Shown here: positions 22,478 to 31,459 of the stretch, piece after piece
Position numbering within the stretch: the first letter of the stretch is position 1
Layout of the letters: the number at the start of each line of letters is the position of its first letter
Origin: Sphingobacterium alimentarium
GTDB lineage: Bacteria > Bacteroidota > Bacteroidia > Sphingobacteriales > Sphingobacteriaceae
Assembly: GCF_004342685.1 (NCBI RefSeq)
Contig: NZ_SMBZ01000008.1
Coordinates: 1 to 64,000, forward strand
Direction of reading: 5' to 3'
DNA: 64,000 nucleotides
Program-made: the position numbers and the translations under genes
Notes under the pieces: model-generated
What the model saw: the letters and a program-made list of their open reading frames with translations, nothing else
Databases searched by the model: none
What the model was told of the DNA's origin: nothing

Positions 22478-24778
22478 TTAGAATGTATAGTTAATTTTAA
22501 GTGTTGTGTTTCTTCCTATGCTGTGGCTGTAATACCGAAATCTATCCAAATAGTCTTTGTATGCAGTGTCGAATATATTTTCTACGGATAATACGATGCC
22601 TAAACTTCTTTCTGCCTTTAATCTCCAATTGCTGCTGGCAATTGCATCAAAAGTATGGTAACTCGGTGGAGGTGGAGCGAAGTCTGAATTCGGCTCATAC
22701 CGCGTCTGACGTGCTTGATATTGATGCTTCAACTTGATATAAGCTGTATGAGGTGTTTCACTGGCAAACTGATACTTCACAGCATGCTGAAGTCGTTCTG
22801 CGGGAATATAGGGCAAATAACTATCTTGTGATACATTTCTGGCGCGAACAAGAGAGAAAGCAATATCATAACTCCATGATGGGTTCAATTGCATGGCAGT
22901 TTGCAGATCTACGCCGTAGAATAATGCATTGTCCTGTTGATATTGAAAAATAGGAAAGGTTCCGCGAATAGTCTGACGTACAGAATCGGGGTTGGGCTGG
23001 CTGTAAATAAAGTCGGCAATACGTTGGCCGAAAATATCTGCATTGAGATGCAGCCAATTGTTGCTATAAGTGAAGGTATTGACCCATTTCAGCCCTTTTT
23101 CACTTTTTAAATTAATATTTCCTATTTCATATGTTCCTGTGCCATGGTGTATTCCATCGCTATACAATTCATTGGCAGAAGGCGCTCTCCAAGCTAAGGA
23201 TAGGTTGCTTTTCCAGAGCAACTCAGGCGTTAAGCGCCAAGTATTTCCCAGAACGGCAGAAACATTATTGAAGTTCCTTTGATCCTGGAGAAGAAAATGT
23301 GGAATCGATCCATCCTCTGCTATTTGGTCATAAGCAAAGCGATATCCGGCTGCGTCAAAATATTTGTAATCATACCGTACTCCCAATTCAATATAGTTGC
23401 GGCCATAGGGAACTTTATGGCTAGCGAATACGGCAACATTATGATTGTCAAAATTTGGGATAATAGGTGTTGTGCCCGTTCCCGTTGTATTGTTGTTGAC
23501 TTGTGTGGATCCGAAGATACCAACTTGAGTATTGGAAGTCTGGTATACAGCCTCCATCTGTTGTGTGGTCAATACCATATCAGCCATGGGTGTATTGTCG
23601 GATTCCACCCGGCGAAGATCATATTCACGACGATGGTTTTGCTGTATACTATAGTATGTCTGTATTTTACTGTTGTCATCAATCTGGTACTGATAGGTCA
23701 GTTTCGCCAATTGATGGCTCACCCTTTGTTTAGGCGTCAAAATAGAATAGGAGAAATCGTATGTCTCTAATGGTCTTCCATGCGCTATACGTGCAAATAT
23801 ATCCTCTTTTGTAGCTGTATGGGCACCTTGGAATATTCCGAGTTCGGTTCCAAAGTGGCTCGCATAAATGGATATATCATTTTTTTGACGTTGGTATCGG
23901 ACTAGGACATTACCCTGTAATTCATTCTTACCAGTGTTGCCAATGATATAATCAGGAGTGCGGAGACTACCTGCTTTCAATGCTGTTAGCCCGGAGCGAT
24001 AAGAAAAATGATTTTTCCTGCCTTGGATTTGGCTGTTTAAATATCCGCCTTTTCCATTGCTATGCGCTCCCATATTTATGGACCCACTAAGGGATTTATT
24101 TTGCACTATTGGCGCATCCTCGAGTACGATAAGTCCCGCCAATGCATCAGCACCATATCGAAGTGCTTCGGCATTTTTTAAAATTGAAATTTTCCCATGC
24201 CCGAAAGGATCAATTTCCGGAGCATGATCCAAACCCCATTGCTGGCTTTCGTGCCGCGTACCCTGGTTCAATAAAATAATACGATTGCCGTATAATCCAT
24301 TAATCATGGGCTTGGCGATGGTGTTTCCCGTGCGTAGTACATTAACCCCAGCGATATCAGCCAAAACATCAGCCAGATTTTTGCCCTGTGATTCTATACG
24401 GACATCTGCTTGTAAAGTATGTGCCTGATTTGTCGGGCTTATTTTCTCAATATTGACTTCCTCAAGGGAATTGAATTTAGGTATCAAATAGATCTGGACG
24501 ATGCTGTCTTTGACTAGATCGACGCTGATTTTGTGCGGCTGATAGGCCACATGAGAAATGTCTAAATTCAGCGTTCCTGAAGACAATCCCCGAAATTGAA
24601 ACTCACCTTTATGATTAGACAACACAGTAACTTGATTGCCTATGCCTATATGCGCATGTGCAACTACTTCTTGGCTAACTGCATTGATGATTTTACCAGT
24701 GAGCTGTAGATTGGATTGCGCGTTTGCGGTAATAGCAATCGTAAAAATGTATATAAGTAGAAGTATGTGTCGATTCAT
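22478..24778 (-). CDS. TonB-dependent outer-membrane receptor, ZnuD-like
   Basis: A 766-residue receptor: signal peptide 1-20, a carboxypeptidase-regulatory-like N-terminal domain (about 24-105, LTGKIINAVSQEVVAHAHI), a TonB plug (about 120-230), and a 22-strand barrel ending in the aromatic motif INYTF. The plug has GNRIILLNQGTRHESQQWG followed by DHAPEIDPFGHG, reminiscent of ZnuD-type zinc receptors. Imports a ligand across the outer membrane with TonB energy. The promoter contains multiple palindromes overlapping the core elements, expected for repression by a metal sensor such as Zur. It leads a two-gene operon with the His-rich lipoprotein. Confidence 0.85.
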   Translation of the reverse strand: MNRHILLLIYIFTIAITANAQSNLQLTGKIINAVSQEVVAHAHIGIGNQVTVLSNHKGEFQFRGLSSGTLNLDISHVAYQPHKISVDLVKDSIVQIYLIPKFNSLEEVNIEKISPTNQAHTLQADVRIESQGKNLADVLADIAGVNVLRTGNTIAKPMINGLYGNRIILLNQGTRHESQQWGLDHAPEIDPFGHGKISILKNAEALRYGADALAGLIVLEDAPIVQNKSLSGSINMGAHSNGKGGYLNSQIQGRKNHFSYRSGLTALKAGSLRTPDYIIGNTGKNELQGNVLVRYQRQKNDISIYASHFGTELGIFQGAHTATKEDIFARIAHGRPLETYDFSYSILTPKQRVSHQLAKLTYQYQIDDNSKIQTYYSIQQNHRREYDLRRVESDNTPMADMVLTTQQMEAVYQTSNTQVGIFGSTQVNNNTTGTGTTPIIPNFDNHNVAVFASHKVPYGRNYIELGVRYDYKYFDAAGYRFAYDQIAEDGSIPHFLLQDQRNFNNVSAVLGNTWRLTPELLWKSNLSLAWRAPSANELYSDGIHHGTGTYEIGNINLKSEKGLKWVNTFTYSNNWLHLNADIFGQRIADFIYSQPNPDSVRQTIRGTFPIFQYQQDNALFYGVDLQTAMQLNPSWSYDIAFSLVRARNVSQDSYLPYIPAERLQHAVKYQFASETPHTAYIKLKHQYQARQTRYEPNSDFAPPPPSYHTFDAIASSNWRLKAERSLGIVLSVENIFDTAYKDYLDRFRYYSHSIGRNTTLKINYTF

Positions 24779-24784
24779 ATATTC

Positions 24785-24856
24785 TGTTGCATTGTACTGC
24801 GCAACAAAATTATAACAAATGCATCAATGTTGCAAATTAAATGCATCAATGTTGCA
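24785..24856. promoter_or_regulatory. operator array over the TonB receptor promoter
   Basis: Two identical 15-bp palindromes TGCATCAATGTTGCA (24820-24834 and 24842-24856), centres 22 bp apart, plus an inverted repeat TGTTGC-N10-GCAACA (24785-24806). The first palindrome lies between the -33 and -7 elements, the second just upstream of -33, and the third spans the predicted start of transcription. This layout is typical for a dimeric repressor binding on one face of the helix. The regulator is not in the window; a Fur/Zur-type protein is an inference. Confidence 0.75.
24805..24836 (-). promoter_or_regulatory. core promoter of the TonB receptor operon
   Basis: Minus-strand TTTG (24833-24836), 20-bp spacer, TAATTTTG (24805-24812). 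Predicted start near 24798, a 20-nt leader to the ATG. Confidence 0.7.
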
Positions 24857-24950
24857 AAAAGATTTTTCAAAAAGTTTACTTCTTCGGTTTATTGACTCAC
24901 AATTGTACTTCTGGGGTAGTAAAAACAAAAGATAGAATCTTCTGAATGAG

Positions 24951-24985
24951 AATATAAGTTGAATATTAGCTATTCAACTTATATT
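24951..24985. terminator. hairpin overlapping the ubiB-family stop codon
   Basis: A 15-bp perfect stem (24951-24965 with 24971-24985) and 5-nt loop that contains the stop codon of the minus-strand gene. There is no good T tract on the minus side, so it may protect the 3' end or terminate weakly rather than act as a classic intrinsic terminator. Confidence 0.55.
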
Positions 24986-26615
24986 TCTTCAGTAAGAGTA
25001 TTATAAACACCAATAGAGCAAGCGTAAATAATATCCATGAAAGCAGTGAGATGCCCCAATAGCTTGTCTGCTCGAGTCTAGTTACAATGCACCCCCCGAT
25101 AAATAAGGAAGAGGAAACCCAGAGCATACGGTTTAAGGAGTTGTTTCTAAGCTCTTGAGCTCTATATTTTTCAAATTCACGATGCTGCACATCCACCTTA
25201 AATTCCCCTTGATTGACCCGGTCAATTATCGAAGAAAAAGGTTGAGGTGCTGAGTGGAGCAATCTGCGTATTTCCCAAAGTGTGCCCACATTATCTTCCA
25301 ATATTTTCTGAGGAGAGATACGCTGTGTCGCAATTTTACTGATGTAGGGCTTCACTTTATCCACAATATTAATGCTCGGCGATAATTCCCGTCCGATGCC
25401 TTCCATCAAAACGACACCTTTGACCAGCAAATACACATGTTCGGGCATAATGATGTTGTTGTCATTTAGCAGATGGGAGAATTTGCTGAAAAGAGCTCTT
25501 ATATCCAATTCTTCGAGCGAATGAGTATTAATGATGTCCAACATCTCTTGGAAAGCTCGCATGAGCAGCTTTTCATCTTGTATGTCTACGTGCAAAGCCA
25601 TTTTTTTGAGGGTATTAACCAATCGCTGCGCATCTTTATAAATAAAATAAACGACAAAATCCTCCAGCAAATCTTTGTCATTCGGAGACATTTTGGCTAC
25701 TGCCCCCAAGTCGATGAATGCAATTTTGCCGGATGGCGTGACAAAGATATTTCCAGGATGTGGGTCGGCATGGAAGAAACCATGCTCCAGCATTTGCTTC
25801 AAATACAGATTAAAGCACTTATCCAGGATATCTTCAGGATGCTGCTGCTGCGCGATAATGGCTTCTTTATCATTAATCTTGACCCCATCAATGAAGGATA
25901 TACAAAGCAGATTGTCATTGCTCAATTCTGGATATACCTGCATGGTTATGATATCGGGATTCTCCCTAAAATTGCGGGCAAAAAGCTGAATGTTTTTTTG
26001 CTCATTGATGAAGGAAAGCTCTTCTTGCAAGCTCTTGGCAAAAGCGTCAAACACATGTTTAAGATTGATTTCCCTAACTACAGAATAATAGTTGGTAAGC
26101 AACTCTATGATGTCCTTCATCAGAAGGAGGTCCGCATGTACGATATCCTTGATGCCCGAACGTTTGACTTTTAGAATGACCTGTTCGCCCGTCTGCAGTT
26201 TAGCTTTGTATGTTTGAGCGATTGAAGCAGACGCAATCGGCGTATTGTCTATTTCGGAGAAATAGTCTGGCACAGAGATTTGTAATTCACTCTCGATGTG
26301 CGCTATTAAATCAATCTCTTCCGGCAGCACATTGTCCTGCAACTTTTTGAATTCTTTAATTAAAGCTATAGGAAATAAATCCTCACGGGTAGACAGCGTT
26401 TGTCCAAACTTGATGTAGGTCGGTCCCAACTCTTCGATGGCACGCCTTACCCGCTCATAGAAAGCAGTATCTTGAATATGTTTATTGTCGCTGCCTTCAG
26501 CATTGTTGTTGTCCAGTTTGGCTTTAAAATCTTCAAATCCATATTTCGTAAGGATCTGCATCAGCTTGGCAGCTCTCTTGATTTTTGCTTTTTGTCTATC
26601 TAATATGCCCTCCAT
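24966..26615 (-). CDS. UbiB/ABC1 (AarF) family atypical kinase
   Basis: A 549-residue member of the UbiB/ADCK family: KxGQ-type motif TYIKFGQTLSTREDLFP (about 70-86), ATP-binding Lys in VILKVKRSG, catalytic loop HADPHPGNIF and metal-binding AFIDLGAVAKM, then two C-terminal transmembrane helices (about 495-545). The family supports quinone biosynthesis and lipid handling at the membrane; here it would serve menaquinone, since futalosine-route genes occur in the window. A 233-codon frame on the opposite strand is only its shadow. Confidence 0.88.
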   Translation of the reverse strand: MEGILDRQKAKIKRAAKLMQILTKYGFEDFKAKLDNNNAEGSDNKHIQDTAFYERVRRAIEELGPTYIKFGQTLSTREDLFPIALIKEFKKLQDNVLPEEIDLIAHIESELQISVPDYFSEIDNTPIASASIAQTYKAKLQTGEQVILKVKRSGIKDIVHADLLLMKDIIELLTNYYSVVREINLKHVFDAFAKSLQEELSFINEQKNIQLFARNFRENPDIITMQVYPELSNDNLLCISFIDGVKINDKEAIIAQQQHPEDILDKCFNLYLKQMLEHGFFHADPHPGNIFVTPSGKIAFIDLGAVAKMSPNDKDLLEDFVVYFIYKDAQRLVNTLKKMALHVDIQDEKLLMRAFQEMLDIINTHSLEELDIRALFSKFSHLLNDNNIIMPEHVYLLVKGVVLMEGIGRELSPSINIVDKVKPYISKIATQRISPQKILEDNVGTLWEIRRLLHSAPQPFSSIIDRVNQGEFKVDVQHREFEKYRAQELRNNSLNRMLWVSSSLFIGGCIVTRLEQTSYWGISLLSWILFTLALLVFIILLLKKYKLNS

Positions 26616-26942
26616 TATAGATGCGATTGATTTATACTAAAATACAATAATTCAGACAAGGATTATGTCCTTTTCCCTGATTTCTTCCGTTTAAAAACAC
26701 GTAGATGGAATTTTTAGTTTTTAAAGATTTTGGGATAAGTATTCTAAAACTCACAGCAACTCCCATACAAACACTTAAAATGTCGCCTCACAAAATTTCA
26801 CGAAAGAGTAGGTATAGTGATACATTGTTGTGAAATTTTTAAGCGACGATTTTTTGAACACTTTTTTTAAAAAAAGTGTTATGCCTCCGCGGCATAGAGC
26901 GGAACAATATAAATATTTGTGCTACTAAAAGAACTTTTTGTA
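26616..26942. other. 327-bp gap with three nested/tandem hairpins
   Basis: No gene. From 26782 to 26895 it holds: an interrupted inverted repeat (GTCGC 26782-26786 and AAAATTTCAC 26792-26801 against GTGAAATTTT 26830-26839 and GCGAC 26843-26847), a 24-bp perfect palindrome with an A/T core (26857-26880), and ATGCC/GGCAT around a 5-nt loop (26881-26895). It follows the end of the minus-strand barrel gene at 26943, so part of it can act as that gene's terminator; the rest is unexplained. Confidence 0.6.
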
Positions 26943-27953
26943 TTACTTCTTCCAAAGCGATTGATCAAATCGATAGCGAAGAGTAAAGGCCTGTTGATTA
27001 TCCACACCACCTTGACGAAAATGGAAAGAAGCGGTAAATTTACCATCAATATGCTTTCCTTTGAAAGGTATCCAGCCCAGATCTAATCGATTGTATTTAT
27101 CACGGTGATAGAATGAATCGCCATAGGGTAAATTGATTGCATCGCCCAAATAAAGGGTATTGTGCACAAAGAAATTTCTGTAACCAAGATGTATATTGTT
27201 AATAAAGGCTTTGCTTTGGTTGCTGTAATCTGTTCGTACACGGTCAAACCCCAATACTGCACCTGCATCCACGGTCAACGAATCCAAGAATGTATTTTCA
27301 CTAAAATCCAGTCCTAAGCGCAAAACAAGTACCGCATTGTCCTGAATATGCACATCAGGATCTTCAACGCTTGTCAGTGCATTATGGTACAGTGCTCCAT
27401 CATTCGCTAGATAAGCTTTTCCAAATTTGTAATGCCCGGATATACCGACTATAAATCTTTCCCTATTTGCTGTACCTTGTTTACTCAACCAGTCAATAAA
27501 AACCGCTTGATGGAAGGTTTGGCTTTTGTAATTAAAATACATGCCTTCGATATTGGGCCGATCATAGTGTAGGGTATCCGAGAGCACAAGTAAGGGTATG
27601 TTTTTTAGTTTTTCGTGTCGCGGAATGAATCCAATGCCAAAATCAATGCGCTCTGTATTGTAATTATAGTAAGCTATGGGGTTAACTTTCTTTTTGTTTT
27701 CAGAATTAATTCCAAAATCTTGATTATAATGTATTCCTCCTACAACTTGGTGGGTTTGATCCAGCTTAAGGTAAAGTTGAGGCGAAAGTGTTGTTCCAAA
27801 AAACGTTTTATCGATAGTGTGAGGTGCTTTGTACTCTCTATTGTCAGCATATCCAAAGAAATCGATTTTAGTCCCCACTTCTTGGGCAAAAACTTGAGCT
27901 GAACAGGAAAATAAAAAAATAAGTATGGTGACTCCGATGTATGATAAATTCAT
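26943..27953 (-). CDS. predicted outer-membrane beta-barrel protein
   Basis: A 336-residue exported protein (signal peptide 1-23, ending VFAQ). The mature part alternates polar and aromatic residues with turns every 10-15 residues and ends with an aromatic strand LRYRFDQSLWKK, consistent with a small barrel. No family recognised. Function and ligand unknown. Its neighbours (UbiB kinase, crcB) give no strong clue. Confidence 0.6.
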   Translation of the reverse strand: MNLSYIGVTILIFLFSCSAQVFAQEVGTKIDFFGYADNREYKAPHTIDKTFFGTTLSPQLYLKLDQTHQVVGGIHYNQDFGINSENKKKVNPIAYYNYNTERIDFGIGFIPRHEKLKNIPLLVLSDTLHYDRPNIEGMYFNYKSQTFHQAVFIDWLSKQGTANRERFIVGISGHYKFGKAYLANDGALYHNALTSVEDPDVHIQDNAVLVLRLGLDFSENTFLDSLTVDAGAVLGFDRVRTDYSNQSKAFINNIHLGYRNFFVHNTLYLGDAINLPYGDSFYHRDKYNRLDLGWIPFKGKHIDGKFTASFHFRQGGVDNQQAFTLRYRFDQSLWKK

Positions 27954-28009
27954 GTTTTATGGTTTTGACAAAAATAGAAAAAGTTCACCTAAAAAATTAA
28001 TCGTGCTTT

Positions 28010-28387
28010 TCAGTACCATTTGCAGATATTAAGCCCTAACCACATGGCTAATAGTCCAATAAAAATACTTGCACCGATATATAAAAATGCTGTCAACGTA
28101 TGGCCCGATTGAAATAAATGTATGTTTTCTGCGGAGAAAGCTGAAAATGTTGTATATCCTCCACAAAAGCCCGTGATGAGCAGGAAATTCAATTGCGGAT
28201 TCGACAAATACTGTCGTTCAAAAAGTCCTAATATCAACCCTATTAGCAAACATCCCACGATATTAACCACAAATGTGCCTATAGGAAACGTCGATTGAAA
28301 ATACTTATTCAGAAGAAAGGAAGTAAGGTAGCGACATATACTACCAAGTCCGCCTCCAAGACCCACCAGAATAATTGTTTTTATCAT
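28010..28387 (-). CDS. crcB: fluoride ion channel CrcB/Fluc
   Basis: A 125-residue four-helix dual-topology fluoride channel: GGGLGSICRYL at the start, the central GFCGGYTTFSAFSAE with the TTFSxF fluoride-coordinating motif in helix 3, and a final amphipathic helix. I start at the ATG at 28387 (MIKTIILVGLGGG) since the nine residues before it do not fit the family. No fluoride riboswitch is visible upstream; instead an inverted repeat ATTCGT/ACGAAT brackets the leader (about 28395-28428). Confidence 0.9.
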   Translation of the reverse strand: MIKTIILVGLGGGLGSICRYLTSFLLNKYFQSTFPIGTFVVNIVGCLLIGLILGLFERQYLSNPQLNFLLITGFCGGYTTFSAFSAENIHLFQSGHTLTAFLYIGASIFIGLLAMWLGLNICKWY

Positions 28388-28501
28388 GATTATATTCGTG
28401 TTATGAGGTTGCAAATAATCCTTACGAATATAAAAAAACTAAGCAATAGGATGCGATATAATTGTGTGATAGGGTTAATCTGTGAAAGTTCTAGTTATTT
28501 C

Positions 28502-29185
28502 CTACTCATCAAAAGTTCCTTCGGGCACGTAAAACGTTTCTAAATCTTTCTTCGTATGTATGCTTCGGCATCCTCCATTCTGCAGTAGAACAATTCTGCT
28601 GGCGATATCCAACACGGAATTGTAATGGTGATCTGATATAATAAATCCTTTGTCTGGGAGATGGGTACGGATGAGCTGCTGTATTTTTTCTTTCATATGC
28701 GGAGCTACCCCAGAGAAAGGTTCGTCCAGCAAGTAAAAGTCAGCATCCTGCTGAAGCAGCAGCATGAGTTCCAGATAGCGCTGTTCCCCTACAGAAAGTT
28801 CCGCAATTTTTTGATTAATTACTTTTCGGATTATTTCATCTTGTGATAGAGTTTCCCTTTTGCTAGCGTCTTTGATCATTAAGCGAATTACTTGCTTCAC
28901 ATGTAGATAGCTGGGCATAAATTTATGCTGAGGTAGATAGCAGACTTCTTTCGATAGATAACCTTTGGTATAACGCTTGTCGTTAATCTTTATATATCCA
29001 AAATTCGGTTTGACGGTGCCAAATATGATTTTCATTAACGTGGATTTGCCGCAACCATTTCTTCCCAGTAAGGCTACAACTTCCCCTGCATGACACTGGA
29101 TGTAGACACCCGTCAGCACGGGTTCAGAAACATCATAAGAAAACGCGATTGAATCTGCGTACAGTTGTTTTATAGTACCGTCCAT
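28502..29185 (-). CDS. ABC transporter ATP-binding protein
   Basis: A 227-residue ABC ATPase: Walker A GRNGCGKST (about 42-50), Q loop near CYLPQHKF, signature LSVGEQRYLE (in place of LSGGQ), Walker B DFYLLDEPFSG and the switch His in IISDHHY. Its start overlaps the end of the small membrane-protein gene at 29170 by 16 bp, so the two are translationally coupled and probably form one exporter. Substrate unknown; the ATPase resembles the LptB/short-exporter type. Confidence 0.88.
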   Translation of the reverse strand: MDGTIKQLYADSIAFSYDVSEPVLTGVYIQCHAGEVVALLGRNGCGKSTLMKIIFGTVKPNFGYIKINDKRYTKGYLSKEVCYLPQHKFMPSYLHVKQVIRLMIKDASKRETLSQDEIIRKVINQKIAELSVGEQRYLELMLLLQQDADFYLLDEPFSGVAPHMKEKIQQLIRTHLPDKGFIISDHHYNSVLDIASRIVLLQNGGCRSIHTKKDLETFYVPEGTFDE

Positions 29186-29442
29186 AGTATAGCATAGCCT
29201 AAGAGTCCAAAGAATAAGTTGATAAAGAAAGTTCCCAATATCATGCTGGACTTGCTGTAACCAATATTAAGGTATAGAATCCAGCTGTTACGATAAAAAT
29301 ATTGATAAAGAAATGCGGTGCAAAAGTATCCAAATGTAGCAAATACAAAAGGGTAGTAGGTTGGATTAGCAATACTCAATACCGCAGAAATAGGGATATT
29401 GACAGGTAATAATTGTCGATAGGCAAACCAGTAAATTCTCAT
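29170..29442 (-). CDS. small membrane protein coupled to an ABC ATPase
   Basis: A 90-residue hydrophobic protein with two to three predicted helices (about 15-35, 35-50 and 62-88) and many aromatic residues. It overlaps the ATPase gene by 16 bp. It is too short to be an ordinary six-helix permease, so the complete transporter would have to be a small oligomer or use another membrane subunit. No family recognised. Confidence 0.65.
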   Translation of the reverse strand: MRIYWFAYRQLLPVNIPISAVLSIANPTYYPFVFATFGYFCTAFLYQYFYRNSWILYLNIGYSKSSMILGTFFINLFFGLLGYAILWTVL

Positions 29443-29515
29443 AACTTTAGGTGAATGACCTTAAGTTATAAAAATGCATCACGCGATTTTATTTTTTCAC
29501 AATATTTAACACAAA

Positions 29516-29550
29516 TACAAAGAGCCATCGGGTGAGGATGGCTCTTTGTA
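29516..29550. terminator. terminator after the UbiD-family gene
   Basis: A 14-bp perfect stem (29516-29529 with 29537-29550) and 7-nt loop, starting 7 bp after the stop codon of the minus-strand UbiD gene; T-rich on the minus side. Confidence 0.85.
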
Positions 29551-29557
29551 TAATAAA

Positions 29558-31396
29558 TTATATTATTCCTTGCAGAGAAGCGCCTTTGACGCCTAAGCGT
29601 TCAATATTACGCTCCACGGTTTCATCTTTTATTAAGTCAGGTGCATGATGCGGTTTGCGTCGCGCATCGATAATGACCGGACCTTGACATCCCCAATGTT
29701 TGAATTGGGTGAATGACTTGATGCCGTAAATATCATATGCAGGATTAGATTTTGTAAATGTTTCCCACACAAAATTGTTTTCATTGGCACTTGCAAAGTC
29801 TGCATTGTTGACTAATACAATCAGTTGAATGCCTTCAAAATTTACGTACTTAGCTGCAGAGGTCCAATCTTCCAACACCTTTTCCTCGTTTGCATACGTT
29901 GTAAAATCGGCACCTTCTACGACCAAAATTCCCGGTAGGGCCAGTTTGGCTTTGTTGAAAGGTCGCGGTAAGTCGAGGGAGGCAGAAATCTCTTTGGCCA
30001 ATTCTCTTTTTTTAGCACCCGCAGCAGCTATTACCACCTTCGAACCCGCATTCAACCCATCACCCGTATAGTCTAAGGTATCGATAGTGGTATTGGTTTG
30101 AAAATGCAGATCACGGGTCAAATCGATGCGTTCCAATATATGTGTGAAAAATCCTTCTACATCATGAATATCCAATTGCGGATTATCTTCTGCTGCCGCA
30201 ATAAATAAGTATTTCGCTAGGCTCAATTGATTTTTACCCAATACTTGATTGGCGATGGTAAGGATTTCCTGTGGTCTTTGGACTTGTTGGTAAGGTGTGT
30301 ATGACTCACGGCCAATAGCAAATAAGAGTGGGTGTACGCCTGCTGCATCGACGGCATGTACGGCTTTTAGGCCATTAATTTCCTGAGGAATAGCAGAACC
30401 TGTAATCTCATGTATCAAAGCGCCAAAGCTCGTGTCTTCTTGCGGAGGACGTCCTACAACGGTAAATGACCAGATAGGATACTTTTTATGGTACACATTG
30501 TGCACCTTCATTAGTGGGAAATCGTGAACCAAGCTGTAATAACCGATATGATCCCCAAAAGGCCCTTCGGGTTTATTCTCATTTGGATAGACCGTTCCTG
30601 TTATCACAAAGTCCGCATCTGCGGAAATACAGAACCCTTCATCATCGTAGAAATAGCGGAAGCGTCTATTACCCAGTGCACCTGCAAAAATCATTTCGGA
30701 AAGGCCTTCTGGCAATGGCATCACCGCAGATAATGGATGGGAAGGAGGACCTCCTACGAAAACACTCACTTTTAGCGGTTTGCCTAAGGCATTGGCTTTC
30801 TGCTGATGTACACCTATTCCGCGGTGTAACTGATAGTGCAGACCGATCTCTTTATCCTGTACATAGTCATTTCCAGATAACTGTATACGGTACATACCTA
30901 GATTGGCTTTCATAATGCCGGGCTTGGAAATGTCTTCGGTGTATACTTGAGGCATCGTGACAAATGCTCCGCCATCCATGGGCCAGTTGACTATCTGAGG
31001 TAGTTTACTGATTTGTGTTTTGCCATAGAGAATCGGGGCTCCAGACTTTTTTTTCCAGGGAAGCGCACCTAAAGCTACAGCCGAGGAACCGATATATTGA
31101 AAGGGATTTTTAAGTACGGCGGTAGGATCCATTTTCACATCAACCAATTTTTTGATGTGGTCTAGGGTGTCCCGAAACATGAATTTCGAGCGTTCTAAAG
31201 TACCAAATAAGTTGGATACAGCTGGAAATTCAGAACCTTTGATGTTCTCAAATAACAAAGCAGGACCTTGGGCATCGTATACACGCATGTGTATGGCTGC
31301 CATCTCCAAATGAGGGTCTACTTCTTCTTTGATGCGTACTAAATGACCGTGTTTTTCTAAATCAGCTACACAGGCTGCTAAACTAGGGTATCCCAT
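29558..31396 (-). CDS. UbiD-family decarboxylase (menaquinone/futalosine context)
   Basis: A 612-residue prenylated-FMN-dependent decarboxylase of the UbiD family. The prFMN site and catalytic Glu-Arg-Glu network fall in the central region with NLGMYRIQL (about 164-172), FVGGPPSHPLSAVMPL and VYPNENKPEGPFGDHIGYYS. The extended C-terminus is typical of the Bacteroidota menaquinone decarboxylase. In futalosine organisms it is the candidate for decarboxylating the naphthoate-derived intermediate; mqnC in the same window supports that. It needs a UbiX-type flavin prenyltransferase located elsewhere. Confidence 0.85.
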   Translation of the reverse strand: MGYPSLAACVADLEKHGHLVRIKEEVDPHLEMAAIHMRVYDAQGPALLFENIKGSEFPAVSNLFGTLERSKFMFRDTLDHIKKLVDVKMDPTAVLKNPFQYIGSSAVALGALPWKKKSGAPILYGKTQISKLPQIVNWPMDGGAFVTMPQVYTEDISKPGIMKANLGMYRIQLSGNDYVQDKEIGLHYQLHRGIGVHQQKANALGKPLKVSVFVGGPPSHPLSAVMPLPEGLSEMIFAGALGNRRFRYFYDDEGFCISADADFVITGTVYPNENKPEGPFGDHIGYYSLVHDFPLMKVHNVYHKKYPIWSFTVVGRPPQEDTSFGALIHEITGSAIPQEINGLKAVHAVDAAGVHPLLFAIGRESYTPYQQVQRPQEILTIANQVLGKNQLSLAKYLFIAAAEDNPQLDIHDVEGFFTHILERIDLTRDLHFQTNTTIDTLDYTGDGLNAGSKVVIAAAGAKKRELAKEISASLDLPRPFNKAKLALPGILVVEGADFTTYANEEKVLEDWTSAAKYVNFEGIQLIVLVNNADFASANENNFVWETFTKSNPAYDIYGIKSFTQFKHWGCQGPVIIDARRKPHHAPDLIKDETVERNIERLGVKGASLQGII

Positions 31397-31420
31397 GATT
31401 TTCGTAGTCTTTGTGAACTA

Positions 31421-31428
31421 CAAAAATA
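31421..31428 (-). promoter_or_regulatory. -7 box of the UbiD-family gene
   Basis: Minus-strand TATTTTTG, predicted start near 31414, 18 nt before the ATG. No clear -33 element. Confidence 0.5.
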
Positions 31429-31459
31429 GCAGATTATTTGACTTTATCGGTGATAGACG

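Noticed and set aside
25473..26174. 233-codon plus-strand frame opposite the UbiB gene
   Set aside because: The minus strand has clear UbiB motifs in this range; the opposite frame matches nothing and is a shadow.
28388..28470. Fluoride riboswitch upstream of crcB
   Set aside because: No GGNGAUGG-type core; only an inverted repeat around the leader.
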